A DNA stretch of 17,528 nt from Desulfobacterales bacterium (GCA_027064285.1 JAMOPX010000070.1:1-17528); one strand, 5' to 3'. Numbered from the stretch's first letter, positions 7,167-14,855 are shown. Translations and numbers: made by a program. The notes: generated by a model from the sequence alone, not told the origin.

Positions 7167-8399
7167 ATGGGTGAACAGAGAAAAACACCCCAGATAAAAT
7201 CTACACAGATGCTAAAGGAAGTGATGAAGCAGCATTTTTATGAATTGGGTGAGGCTGCAAAGACAGGGAATAAAAAGATTGCTTGGTGCTCAAGTGTTGG
7301 ACCAGCAGAACTAGCACTTGCCATGGGGTTTTTGGTATTCTATCCAGAGAATCACGCAGCAATCATGGGAGCAAACAGGACAGCTACTGATTATATCCCT
7401 ATTGCTAATGCCTATGGATATTCCCCTGACATATGCTCTTATTTAACCAGTGATATTGGAGCATATCTTAAAGGTGAAACTCCTTTAAAAAAGGCTTATG
7501 GTATAGAGAAAGTGCCCAAGCCAGATGTGTTATTGTATAATACAAATCAGTGCAGGGATGTATATGATTGGTTTAGTTTTTATGCAAAGGAATTTAATGT
7601 CCCCATATTGGGAGTTAACACTCCCAGAAATCAAGCAGAGATAAGAGAAGATGTTGTAGAGGTTTGCGCAAGACAGATGGAAGAGATGGTCCCACATTTG
7701 GAAGAGATATCAGGCCAGAAATTCGATATAGATAGATTCAGAGAGGTATTGGCAGATTCTCTTAAGTGTTCTCTTCTGTGGGAGGATGTACTTAATACTG
7801 CAGCAAATATTCCTGCTCCTGCCACATTTTTTGATCACTGTGTCCACATGGGGCCTGCGGTAGTAATGAGAGGGAGAAAAGAGGCTATAAGATATTATGA
7901 AACTCTGCTTCAAGAACTAAAAGATAGGGTTAGGGATGGTATTGCTGCGGTTCCGGGAGAGAAACATCGTTTTTACTGGGATGGTATGCCCATATGGGGA
8001 AAATTGAGATTGTTAAGCAATACTTTTGCTGCACTTAACAGCGCAGTAGTGGTGAGCAGTTACTGTAACAGCTGGGTATTTTCTAAATTTGATCCTAAGG
8101 ATCCTTTTAAGAGTATGGCCAGGGCCTATTGCTCTATTTTTATAAGTCAAGATGACAACTTTAAAGAAAGATACATTGCAGAGAAGGTAGAAAAGTTTAA
8201 GATAGATGGTATAATCTTTCACGATTCCAAGACCTGCCCAAATAATACAAACTGTAGATACGCCATGCCTCAGAGACTTCAAAAACAGTTGGGTATCCCG
8301 TTTCTTATAATAAATGGGGATCTAAATGATTTGAGATGTTTTTCAGAAGAGCAGACCATTACAAATATAGAGGCATTTGTGGAACAATTGGAGGAATAA
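7167..8399 (+). CDS. HgdB/BcrC-like 2-hydroxyacyl-CoA dehydratase or benzoyl-CoA reductase family FeS protein
   Basis: This 410-residue protein is of the 2-hydroxyglutaryl-CoA dehydratase D-component family. Typical landmarks are CSSVGPAELALAMG (41-54), YNTNQC (124-129), HDSKTCPNNTNC (352-363) and the C-terminal GDLNDLRC (384-391) with a helix ending in VEQLEE. There are eleven cysteines; C41, C90, C129, C357, C363 and C391 are candidate cluster ligands. GGGGGAGA precedes the ATG. Only one such subunit is encoded, next to one activator gene, whereas dehydratases and benzoyl-CoA reductases normally have two related subunits. This layout recalls the single-subunit double-cubane-cluster proteins (YjiM type). 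It may therefore be a low-potential reductase of unknown substrate rather than a classic dehydratase; a partner subunit outside the window cannot be excluded. Confidence 0.88.
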   Translation: MGEQRKTPQIKSTQMLKEVMKQHFYELGEAAKTGNKKIAWCSSVGPAELALAMGFLVFYPENHAAIMGANRTATDYIPIANAYGYSPDICSYLTSDIGAYLKGETPLKKAYGIEKVPKPDVLLYNTNQCRDVYDWFSFYAKEFNVPILGVNTPRNQAEIREDVVEVCARQMEEMVPHLEEISGQKFDIDRFREVLADSLKCSLLWEDVLNTAANIPAPATFFDHCVHMGPAVVMRGRKEAIRYYETLLQELKDRVRDGIAAVPGEKHRFYWDGMPIWGKLRLLSNTFAALNSAVVVSSYCNSWVFSKFDPKDPFKSMARAYCSIFISQDDNFKERYIAEKVEKFKIDGIIFHDSKTCPNNTNCRYAMPQRLQKQLGIPFLIINGDLNDLRCFSEEQTITNIEAFVEQLEE

Positions 8400-8403
8400 A
8401 AGG

Positions 8404-9177
8404 ATGAGCCGAATCTATGCAGGCATTGATGTAGGCAGTTGCACAACAAAGGCTGTCGTAATAAATGCAGAGGGCGAGATAATAGGCGCCCATGTGCAAA
8501 GGTCAGGCATAGATTACAGGCGTGCTGCACAGGAAACCTTAAAAAAGGCCTTAGGAAATATTGAGCCGAATGGAATTAAGATCGTATCCACAGGATACGG
8601 AAGACATAATGTGGATTTTGCTACAGGAAGAAAAACAGAAATCGCATGTCATGCAAAAGGAGGATTTAATTATTTGAGAAAAGGTCTTACTCTTGTAGAT
8701 ATAGGTGGGCAAGACAACAAGGTGATAAAGATAGATGATGAAGGAAAAAGAGTAGATTTTAGAATGAACAGAAAATGTGCTGCTGGAACTGGTGCTTTTA
8801 TAGAAGAGATTGCTTATAAAATGAATCTACCTTTGGATATACTGGATTCTATGGCCAGAAAAGCAAAAAAGAGGTTTAAGATAGGAAGTTATTGCACCGT
8901 ATTTGCATCCACAGAGATACTTTCCCACATAAGGGCAGGAGTTTCTGCAGAAGATCTGGTAAGAGGTGTATTTGAGTCTGTAATAGACAGAATAATGGAG
9001 ATGATGCCCTTAAAAGGTAGAATCCTTATGTGCGGAGGGGTTGTAGAGCATTTCCCTATTATTGCAGAACTTCTTAGAGAAAGAATAGACGGAGAAGTAA
9101 TTGTCCCTCCAAGGCCTCAGCTCACCGGAGCCTATGGTGCAGCACTCTTTGCAAAAGAGCTGGATAATAATAGATGA
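8404..9177 (+). CDS. HgdC-like ATP-dependent activator (BadF/BadG/HgdC family)
   Basis: This 258-residue ASKHA-fold ATPase of the HgdC/YjiL type injects an electron at very low potential into its FeS partner through an Fe4S4 cluster at the dimer interface. It has the phosphate loop YAGIDVGSCTTKAVV (5-19), VDIGGQDNKVIKI (98-110), C125 in NRKCAAGTGAF and C164 in GSYCTVFASTE; each protomer supplies two cysteines. Length equals the family norm. GGAGG lies 9 bases ahead of the ATG at 8404, only 4 bases after the HgdB-like stop, so the two are made together and very probably work as a pair. Its own stop overlaps the start of the next gene (ATGA). Confidence 0.94.
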   Translation: MSRIYAGIDVGSCTTKAVVINAEGEIIGAHVQRSGIDYRRAAQETLKKALGNIEPNGIKIVSTGYGRHNVDFATGRKTEIACHAKGGFNYLRKGLTLVDIGGQDNKVIKIDDEGKRVDFRMNRKCAAGTGAFIEEIAYKMNLPLDILDSMARKAKKRFKIGSYCTVFASTEILSHIRAGVSAEDLVRGVFESVIDRIMEMMPLKGRILMCGGVVEHFPIIAELLRERIDGEVIVPPRPQLTGAYGAALFAKELDNNR

Positions 9178-9896
9178 GAGCACCGTATAAAAGAGCTGGA
9201 TTCAGGACTTATCTTCTTTTTATAGGTCTGTTTTCTCTTTCTTCTACTCCTTTCTGGATATTAGCAAGTCTTCCTTTCTTTTTTACTGGAATAGCCTTGA
9301 GGATATGGGCAAAAGGATGTCTTCATCAGATGCAGGAAATTACCACATCCGGTCCATACATGCTTATCAGGCATCCTTTTTACTTGGGAAATTTCTTTTT
9401 AGATATGAGTATATGTATTATGAGCGGATTTATTCCTCTTATGTTGTTATTTCCCTTTATGTGGTTGGGTATATATATACCCAAGATGAGAGAAGAAGAG
9501 GAAAGGATGATCAAGCAATTTGGAGTAGCCTATGAAGACTATAAAAAGAATGTTCCTATGTGTTTTCCTTTAACAAGACCAATCCTTAGTAAAGAGGGCT
9601 TTTCTTGGAAAAATCCAAATATCTTGGGTACAGAAATTCCAAGGACTTTGCGTTTTATATGCTATCCTCTTCTTTTTTTGAGCATATATGTATTAAAATC
9701 TCCTGAGACAGGGAAATATCCTCTTATAATGCTCTTGGCCTCTTCTATAGTATGCTTTTATCTTATGTCATTGGAAATAAAAAGATTGGCAAAACAAAAA
9801 AGGTCTTTTCTTAGCTTCAGTTTGATTAATCCAAATTATTTAATAATAGTTGCAATATGTCTTGGATTTTTTATTAGATGTTTAGAAATAGAATGA
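9174..9896 (+). CDS. Integral membrane methyltransferase of the isoprenylcysteine methyltransferase fold
   Basis: This 240-residue multi-pass membrane protein is translationally coupled to the HgdC-like gene by an ATGA overlap. It carries the SAM-dependent membrane methyltransferase signature: TTSGPYMLIRHPFYLGN (57-73), then a charged helix EEEERMIKQFG (107-117), AYEDYKKNVP (119-128) and a Pro-rich exit. Such proteins methylate small substrates or lipids at the membrane; the substrate here is unknown. Residues 155-240 add about three more hydrophobic segments that are not part of the core domain. The frame ends at UGA (9894-9896), but the next 83 codons are open in the same frame and strongly hydrophobic, so the true product may be 323-324 residues with UGA as codon 241 (see next entry), or the gene may be a recent pseudogene. 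Confidence 0.8.
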   Translation: MRAPYKRAGFRTYLLFIGLFSLSSTPFWILASLPFFFTGIALRIWAKGCLHQMQEITTSGPYMLIRHPFYLGNFFLDMSICIMSGFIPLMLLFPFMWLGIYIPKMREEEERMIKQFGVAYEDYKKNVPMCFPLTRPILSKEGFSWKNPNILGTEIPRTLRFICYPLLFLSIYVLKSPETGKYPLIMLLASSIVCFYLMSLEIKRLAKQKRSFLSFSLINPNYLIIVAICLGFFIRCLEIE

Positions 9897-10148
9897 GATC
9901 CTATTATCTGGCCCTTAGGAATAGGGCTTATTTTTATTTCATTCTTCTTAAAGAATGTAATTTCTTCTTGGATAAGAACAGCAGGGCTCCTTACTATATT
10001 TGAATTGCCATGGCTTGCGTTACTTATATCTCCATTGTATCTTTCTCTTTTCTTAAAAAGAATCTCTTTTAAAAACAGGGAGATGTTCCAGTACGGATTA
10101 TTAGCAATAGGTCTTTTCTTAGGGATCGTAAAAGAACTTTATTTATAA
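9897..10148 (+). other. In-frame extension of the membrane methyltransferase beyond UGA
   Basis: Eighty-three codons follow the UGA in frame and end at TAA (10146-10148). The translation has at least three hydrophobic stretches, for example IIWPLGIGLIFISFFL and LLTIFELPWLALLISP. It has no ATG, GTG or TTG near its start, so it is not a separate gene. UGA is used as a normal stop elsewhere (8404-9177, 11674-13230) and TGG encodes Trp, so the code is standard. The final TAA is created at the edge of a mobile element (TA at 10146-10147), so the original C-terminus may have been longer. Explanations are selenocysteine at codon 241, a nonsense mutation, or a sequencing error. Confidence 0.4.
9911..9927 (+). 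promoter_or_regulatory. Hairpin after the in-frame UGA (possible bacterial SECIS)
   Basis: GCCCT (9911-9915) pairs with AGGGC (9923-9927) around the loop TAGGAAT. The loop begins 20 bases after the UGA, inside the 16-37 base distance described for bacterial SECIS elements, and carries a GG. The loop G is not in the first two positions as the common model prefers, and a competing pairing CCTATT/AATAGG (9900-9905 with 9920-9925) exists, so this is only a candidate. Confidence 0.3.
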
Positions 10149-10390
10149 CTGACCTTATGCAAAAGTTTTTTTCGTCTGCTCTGAGTCTCTCGGGCTGGTC
10201 TCTTCTGTAACTTATCTGCAGGGGATACCTGCCCTCTCCGCATTCCTGTCACTTAACTGTTAATCAAATATGCTTACCTATGGGCGGCTTGAATGTCTGG
10301 TAAAGGACTATGCTTGTTTTGGAGAGACTTGAGTGACGGGATACGGTTTCCTCCACAGATAAGCCCGAAACTTTTGCATAAGCTCAGTTA
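10146..10390. mobile_element. Inverted-repeat MITE-like element of about 243 bases with TA target
   Basis: A 22-base inverted repeat (10147-10168 with 10368-10389, one mismatch; inner part TTATGCAAAAGTTT) bounds the element, and further inside a second pair recurs (CTTATCTG ... GTCACT on both arms). TA dinucleotides stand at 10146-10147 and 10389-10390. No protein is encoded. It sits at a TA within the 5' part of an IS630 copy on its right side, and its left side abuts the frame of the membrane methyltransferase. The interior differs from the 117-123 base MITEs, so it is a separate family. Confidence 0.65.
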
Positions 10391-10465
10391 TTAATGAGCT
10401 GTCTATCGTTCTCATAATGACTAATTATACACGATAAAGCGATTTATACAATAATTTTGGTATTA
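10388..10465 (-). mobile_element. 5' end of a second IS630 copy
   Basis: Read on the minus strand, these 78 bases match 403-480 with about 9 differences: the TA boundary, CCAAAA end, promoter TATAAT and the first transposase codons (ATG at 10415, MRTIDSSLI). The transposase is lost after nine codons, where the 243-base element begins. The element end at 10460-10462 touches the stop codon of the nitrogenase-like gene. Confidence 0.75.
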
Positions 10466-11677
10466 CAGCATCTGAAGGTGGTTTATTATTTCTTCAACCA
10501 ATACTGGTATGCCTTTAAAGCCCAAATATGGGGTATCATTAAGAAAGATCCGAGAAAGTATAGGATATGAAAACTGAATCAAAGGGATATTCATCTTTTT
10601 TGATATTGTCTTTTCTGTTTCGCTTCCAAATATAAGATCAACATCATATATGGCATTTTCAAACTCATGCATAGAAGCCTGAAACAAGACTTTTTCAGAA
10701 AGATCAGAAAAGTCATCACAAGCATTTACATTTACAAGCTTTATCATGCATCCAAGCTCCTTGCTCAAAAAATTAGAAATCCCTTTGACCTGAGCAAAGT
10801 CTCCAGAAACAGCAACAGGAAGATCATATAAGGTGTGAAGATACATGTGTGCTGGCTTTAGCGCATTAAGAATCCTTCTTTTTTCTCTTTGAAGAACTTT
10901 TTCTGTTCTTTTTTCAGAAATACCAAAGTGTTGTGCGACCTTTTTTAAAAATCTTTCACATAAGCTTATACCATAGGGATATTCTTCAAAAAAAATATAA
11001 GGAATACCAAACTCTTCTTTCATTTTTTCTGCAAGCCCTTTTCCATAACCAAACACTATATTCAGATCAGCCTTAGATGCATCCTTTATTTCTTTTATCC
11101 TTTCTGGAGGAAAAATAGAGTTTATTTTTATTCCAAAAAGAGAAAGCATCCTCTTTATCTCTTTTATATTTGCTTCTCCCATAGGGATATCTCTTTGAAT
11201 GCCTATTATGTTTACAAGCAGAGAAGAATCTTTTTTCTTCTTTTCTTCTATCCATGGAAAAAGCTCTTCAAGAGCTTCTTCATATCCTTCCATCATCTTT
11301 CCTTTGTATCCACCACAGTCAAATACAAGATATGATACATCTGAAACAGAAGACTCCGAAATTATGCCTTCTATGTCATCACCAATTATAGAAGGAACAC
11401 TTGCAGAAAGGATTATAAGATATTTGTCTTTCTTTTTATTTTTAAAAATAATCTCTATGCTCTTTTTAAGATGTTCATGTCCTCCAAATATCACGCTTCT
11501 TTCTCTGAGTGCTGAGACAGTAGAATTTGTCTTTCTGTATGAAAGCCTCTGGATATAATTTATTCCCCAGTGACAGCCAACAGGTGAATGAACAACTACA
11601 ACTGCATCTTTCAGTCCACTTACAGCCCTAAATACTCCAAGAAGCTTGTCTGCCTGCATTGGATCAACAAAGCTCAT
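10463..11677 (-). CDS. Nitrogenase component 1-like protein, NifN/NifK-type subunit
   Basis: This 404-residue protein of the oxidoreductase/nitrogenase component 1 family is the likely partner of the gene at 11674-13230. The ATG at 11677 overlaps the partner stop (ATGA) and has GGAGAGGG about 8 bases upstream; a start 14 codons earlier would overlap further and is less likely. VVHSPVGCHWG (28-38) carries the first cluster cysteine (C35). At the second and third positions the sequence reads RERSVIFGGHEHL and SASVPSIIGDD, with Ser in place of Cys. One cysteine is the pattern of NifN rather than NifK. The C-terminal IPLIQFSYPI and YLGFKG match the family. The stop codon TAA lies at the boundary of an IS630 remnant, but the conserved end is present, so the gene looks complete. 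Confidence 0.85.
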   Translation of the reverse strand: MSFVDPMQADKLLGVFRAVSGLKDAVVVVHSPVGCHWGINYIQRLSYRKTNSTVSALRERSVIFGGHEHLKKSIEIIFKNKKKDKYLIILSASVPSIIGDDIEGIISESSVSDVSYLVFDCGGYKGKMMEGYEEALEELFPWIEEKKKKDSSLLVNIIGIQRDIPMGEANIKEIKRMLSLFGIKINSIFPPERIKEIKDASKADLNIVFGYGKGLAEKMKEEFGIPYIFFEEYPYGISLCERFLKKVAQHFGISEKRTEKVLQREKRRILNALKPAHMYLHTLYDLPVAVSGDFAQVKGISNFLSKELGCMIKLVNVNACDDFSDLSEKVLFQASMHEFENAIYDVDLIFGSETEKTISKKMNIPLIQFSYPILSRIFLNDTPYLGFKGIPVLVEEIINHLQML

Positions 11678-13230
11678 CTTTCTTTCCCTCTCCATACATG
11701 TTTCATTATCCTTTCCCACCTAAGTTCATCAGGGATATCTGAGATAAGGGTGGGAAACCTTTCTTTGTGATAATCGTATTTAAAATAGATAAGGTCCCTC
11801 TTATAAGGCTTAGAGTTAAGAGCAGAAAGAATTATTTCTGCAAGCTTTTTTACCTGAGAAAAAGAGATCCTGAATGAAGAATATCCCATGTAATGAGGGC
11901 TTACAGATCTTATGCCACTGTTTTCATAAAACATCGTCCTTGATATGTCTGAAACAAGGACATCGCATATAACAAGCTCTATTTCTTTTTGCCTTATTGC
12001 ATCAAGTTCTTCATCAATGTTCAGGTCAGTGTATATTGAAGGATTTGAGCTTATGTTTAAGCTTTCAATAAACTCTTTTACAACCTTTCTTGCTGTTTTC
12101 TTTGCCATTCCCCACCTTCTCCACCAAAGCGTATTTATCAGGATAAGCTCTATTCTGAGACCTAATTTTTCAAGAAGCTTTATAAAGATAGGAGTTGTAT
12201 AAAGTGGGGTGCACACATAGGCTATCTTTTTTCCATAAAGCTCTTTTTTTGCCTCTTTAAGATCATTCCAAAGTTTTCTTTCAACTTCTCCAATAACTTG
12301 CTTTGCCTTTTCTTTAAGACCAAACCTTTCTCCAATGTCTATATAAAAGCTTTTTGCTCCACCTATTCCCACATATCTGTTTCCAAATGTATCAAATATG
12401 TAATCAATGCCAAATTTTTCTTTCATAAAAATTGCGCTTCTTTCACTTCTTCTCATAAAATTAAGCTCTGCCTTTGCAAGCCCTTTTATTTCCTTTACAG
12501 AACATCCAGGAAATGCTGCATTTACAGAAATTCCTATCTCTTTCAAAACAGACTTTATCTCTCTTATCTCTCCTTCAAGATCCTCAAACCAGTGAAATCT
12601 TCCGTATGTATCTATGTTTATAGATCTCTTTATCTTTTCCTTTGGTTCTTCAACAAGCTGGCTTATAACAGAAAACATGGTATCAAGCCTTCCGCATTTC
12701 TCTATTCCCCACTTGGGCTTTTTTTTCTCTTTCCATACCCTTATCAGGTCTTCTGCATGACGATTAAAATCATCAGTTCTTTCATCATCAGAAAATCCTG
12801 CTGAAGATGGTGTATAGATTATGTCTGCACTTATCTTATCCTTTGCCCTTTTTACAGCACTTACAACATCATCTCCTATTATTGCAGCAGGACATGATAT
12901 GATCACTCCTATAAGCTCTGGCTTATAATACTTATCCGCATCAATAATTGCGTTGTAGAGTTTGTCCTCTGCACCATATATGATGTCTTTTTCATTAAGG
13001 TCTGTGCATGGAAATGGAGATGGATCAAAATCTTTTAGAAGATTTGTTCTTATTGCATCTGGTGGGACAAGCTTTGGAAAAAAAGCACAACCAACTGGCC
13101 CATGAAGAAGGGGAATAGCATTTTTTATCTCAGAGATAAAGCAATATGCTCCAAACATCTTACAATCAATGCTGTATCTACATGCATAAGAAAGCTTTGT
13201 TCCCCAAATCTGTCTTTTTACTTTTTTCAT
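11674..13230 (-). CDS. Nitrogenase component 1-like protein, NifE/NifD-type subunit
   Basis: This 518-residue nitrogenase component 1 family protein has three cysteines at the P-cluster-equivalent positions: C48 in LHGPVGC, C75 in FPC followed by TDLNEKDIIYGAEDKL, and C113 in ISCPAAIIGDD. Extra cysteines at 17, 23 and 30 lie in a leader. In the region where NifD has the cofactor ligand Cys275, the sequence reads FMRRSERSAIFMKEKFGIDY with no Cys. In the C-terminal region near NifD His442, the segment HYMGYSSFRISF has no clear equivalent His. It is therefore not a standard N2-reducing subunit; it may be a NifE-like scaffold or a nitrogenase-like reductase of another substrate. AAAGGT precedes the ATG. 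No nifH, nifB or other nif gene is in the window. Confidence 0.85.
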   Translation of the reverse strand: MKKVKRQIWGTKLSYACRYSIDCKMFGAYCFISEIKNAIPLLHGPVGCAFFPKLVPPDAIRTNLLKDFDPSPFPCTDLNEKDIIYGAEDKLYNAIIDADKYYKPELIGVIISCPAAIIGDDVVSAVKRAKDKISADIIYTPSSAGFSDDERTDDFNRHAEDLIRVWKEKKKPKWGIEKCGRLDTMFSVISQLVEEPKEKIKRSINIDTYGRFHWFEDLEGEIREIKSVLKEIGISVNAAFPGCSVKEIKGLAKAELNFMRRSERSAIFMKEKFGIDYIFDTFGNRYVGIGGAKSFYIDIGERFGLKEKAKQVIGEVERKLWNDLKEAKKELYGKKIAYVCTPLYTTPIFIKLLEKLGLRIELILINTLWWRRWGMAKKTARKVVKEFIESLNISSNPSIYTDLNIDEELDAIRQKEIELVICDVLVSDISRTMFYENSGIRSVSPHYMGYSSFRISFSQVKKLAEIILSALNSKPYKRDLIYFKYDYHKERFPTLISDIPDELRWERIMKHVWRGKER

Positions 13231-13319
13231 AGGTTTGACCTTTCGATACAGTCTTTAAGTGATATCTGCAGTATTTCTATTTTTCTTGTTTTTATACTTT
13301 GAGCATGTAGTATCTTTAG

Positions 13320-13438
13320 TGTACATTGTCAAGTATAACTGATAAACTCATCTGTAATCACAAAACTACCCCTTAAAAAGATAGTATAATTATAGGGACA
13401 AAAATTTAAGGGGGGTGAACCTATGGTAAAGAAAATTA
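13320..13438 (+). mobile_element. Left end of an integrase-type IS with the first transposase codons
   Basis: TGTACATTGTCAAG at 13320 starts an IS end that shares 17+8 bases with 111-147. It is followed by TATAAT (13385-13390), a strong ribosome site (AAGGGGGGTGA) and ATG at 13423, giving MVKKII before the frame is cut by the MITE at 13441. TTGACA read outward (13332-13327, minus strand) could act as a -35 box for the nitrogenase-like genes. Confidence 0.6.
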
Positions 13439-13440
13439 TA

Positions 13441-13563
13441 CCAATACTGATTTAAAATAACCCTTTAGGAAAGTTTGGATATAATCTTATTACCACCAAA
13501 GAAATTGCTGGGTAATAGCTCTTTAGTTGAAAATTTATAAAAAGAATATCTAATTGGTATTGG
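13441..13563 (+). repeat. MITE-like element, copy 2
   Basis: This 123-base noncoding element is flanked by TA (13439-13440 and 13564-13565), with terminal inverted repeats CCAATAC/GTATTGG, or 9 bases including the TA. It aligns end to end with 1082-1198, roughly 70% by eye. It has split the transposase gene of the integrase-type IS between codon 6 and the C-terminal fragment that follows. Confidence 0.7.
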
Positions 13564-13569
13564 TATTAT

Positions 13570-13790
13570 ATGGAAAAGATGGAGCTTAAGGAGCTAAAGG
13601 AAAAAACAAAACAGTGGGTAGAGTATTACAACAGCGAAAGACTACATCAATCTCTTGGTTACCCTACTATGGTAAGGAATGCAACAAAGTTGCAGTATGA
13701 ACAAAAAATAGGTAGTTTTTTGTCCAAATATTGGGGAGCATTTCACTCCTCGGATAAAACTCAAACGTTTATATCCTACATACTACAGGT
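13570..13790 (+). pseudogene. C-terminal fragment of an integrase-type (IS3/IS481-like) transposase
   Basis: WVEYYNSERLHQSLGYPTMV is the hallmark of the end of the retroviral-integrase-type catalytic domain (rve_3), just past the third catalytic residue. About 65-75 residues remain; the DDE core is missing. The frame continues past the natural end of the domain (SDKTQTF, then leaving homology) into the 3' flank of lpxC. The 25-base repeat at 13752-13776 lies near its end. It is probably the remains of the same element as 13320-13438, reduced by deletion and MITE insertion. The right IS end is not recognisable. Confidence 0.75.
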
Positions 13791-13814
13791 GATAAATATG
13801 TCTATATCAGATAC

Positions 13815-14744
13815 TTATGCAGGAACAAATTCAGGAAGATCAAATACTGGAAGTTCGATCTGTTCGTCCACATCTTTTTCAACTTCAGGGCTTAATATTT
13901 TCCAGTAAGCCGGCTCAGAAACAAGCTTTTTAAGCATCCCGTGGTTTACAGAATGGCCTGACTTTTTTACCACAAAATGTCCTATTACTGGCTTGCCTAA
14001 AGTGGCAATATCTCCTATAAAATCCAATATCTTATGTCTTACACACTCATCCTCAAATCTTAGACCATCAGGATTCAATACTCTAAAGTTATCTAATACA
14101 ATAGCATTATCTAAGGATCCTCCTTTAGCAAGTCCCATTTTTTTAAGAGCATCCACTTCATGTAAAAAACCAAATGTTCTTGCTCTGCTTATCTCGTTTA
14201 TAAATTTTTTAGTAGAAAACTCAAACTTATAATTTTGACTCCTCAAAAGAGGATGATTGAATTCTATCATATATTCTATTTTTAATTCCTTTGAAGGATA
14301 TGCCAGAATTAAAGAACTATTATATTCAAATCTAAAGGTCTTCTTTATGATAAAAAATTTTTTAAATGCATTCTGGACCAAGATGCCAGCATCCATTTGT
14401 ATTAGAAACACAAATGGCGCCGCGCTTCCATCCATAGCCGGGACTTCTGGAGCATCTATTTCTATTATGGCATTATCTATTCCACATCCATAAAGTGCGG
14501 CTAAAAGATGTTCTACAGTCTGAACCTTATAGCCATTATATATTAAATTAGTAGCCCGTTCCGGAGCTACTACATTCTCAAATGATACAGGGATTTCTGG
14601 CTGGCCTGGAATATCCTTTCTTATAAATATTATCCCGGTATTAACAGGAGCAGGCTTTATCTTCATGTTTACCTTTTTTCCAGTATGAAGCCCTATTCCA
14701 ACACATGATGTTTCTTTTTTTAAGGTGCGTTGTTTTAGGTCCAT
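13815..14744 (-). CDS. lpxC: UDP-3-O-acyl-N-acetylglucosamine deacetylase
   Basis: LpxC is the zinc enzyme for the first committed step of lipid A synthesis in the cytoplasm. The 309-residue product matches family length. Zinc ligands H79 (TVEHL), H237 and D241 (VRHKILDFIGD) and the catalytic base H264 (SGHSVNH) are all present, as are E78 and the AMDGSAAPFV loop (103-112). The ATG at 14744 follows AGGAGG at 5 bases, which decides it over a TTG 14 codons upstream. It shows that the organism makes lipopolysaccharide. It stands alone, divergent from mltA; IS debris lies directly 3' of it. Confidence 0.97.
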   Translation of the reverse strand: MDLKQRTLKKETSCVGIGLHTGKKVNMKIKPAPVNTGIIFIRKDIPGQPEIPVSFENVVAPERATNLIYNGYKVQTVEHLLAALYGCGIDNAIIEIDAPEVPAMDGSAAPFVFLIQMDAGILVQNAFKKFFIIKKTFRFEYNSSLILAYPSKELKIEYMIEFNHPLLRSQNYKFEFSTKKFINEISRARTFGFLHEVDALKKMGLAKGGSLDNAIVLDNFRVLNPDGLRFEDECVRHKILDFIGDIATLGKPVIGHFVVKKSGHSVNHGMLKKLVSEPAYWKILSPEVEKDVDEQIELPVFDLPEFVPA

Positions 14745-14855
14745 TTCGTCCTCCTGTGATTTTGAATCTCTATCTAATATAAGCAATTTTTATGCCTCAG
14801 TTTATAGGATGATTTTTCTTTACTTTTTTATTCAGCAACTTAAAAAAGTGTGGAA

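Noticed and set aside
9897..10148. A separate small membrane protein gene after the methyltransferase
   Set aside because: No ATG, GTG or TTG lies near the start of the open segment, and the ATG overlapping the UGA leads into a frame of only about 36 codons.
12298..12804. A 168-codon frame opposite the NifE/NifD-like gene
   Set aside because: The opposite strand has clear nitrogenase-family motifs over its full length; the plus-strand frame is rich in Phe, Tyr, Ser and Cys from antisense of Lys and Glu codons and has no ribosome site.
13815..14786. Longer LpxC starting at TTG 14784-14786
   Set aside because: AGGAGG at 5 bases from the ATG at 14744 and the family N-terminus (QRTLKKETSCVGIGLHTG) fix the shorter form.
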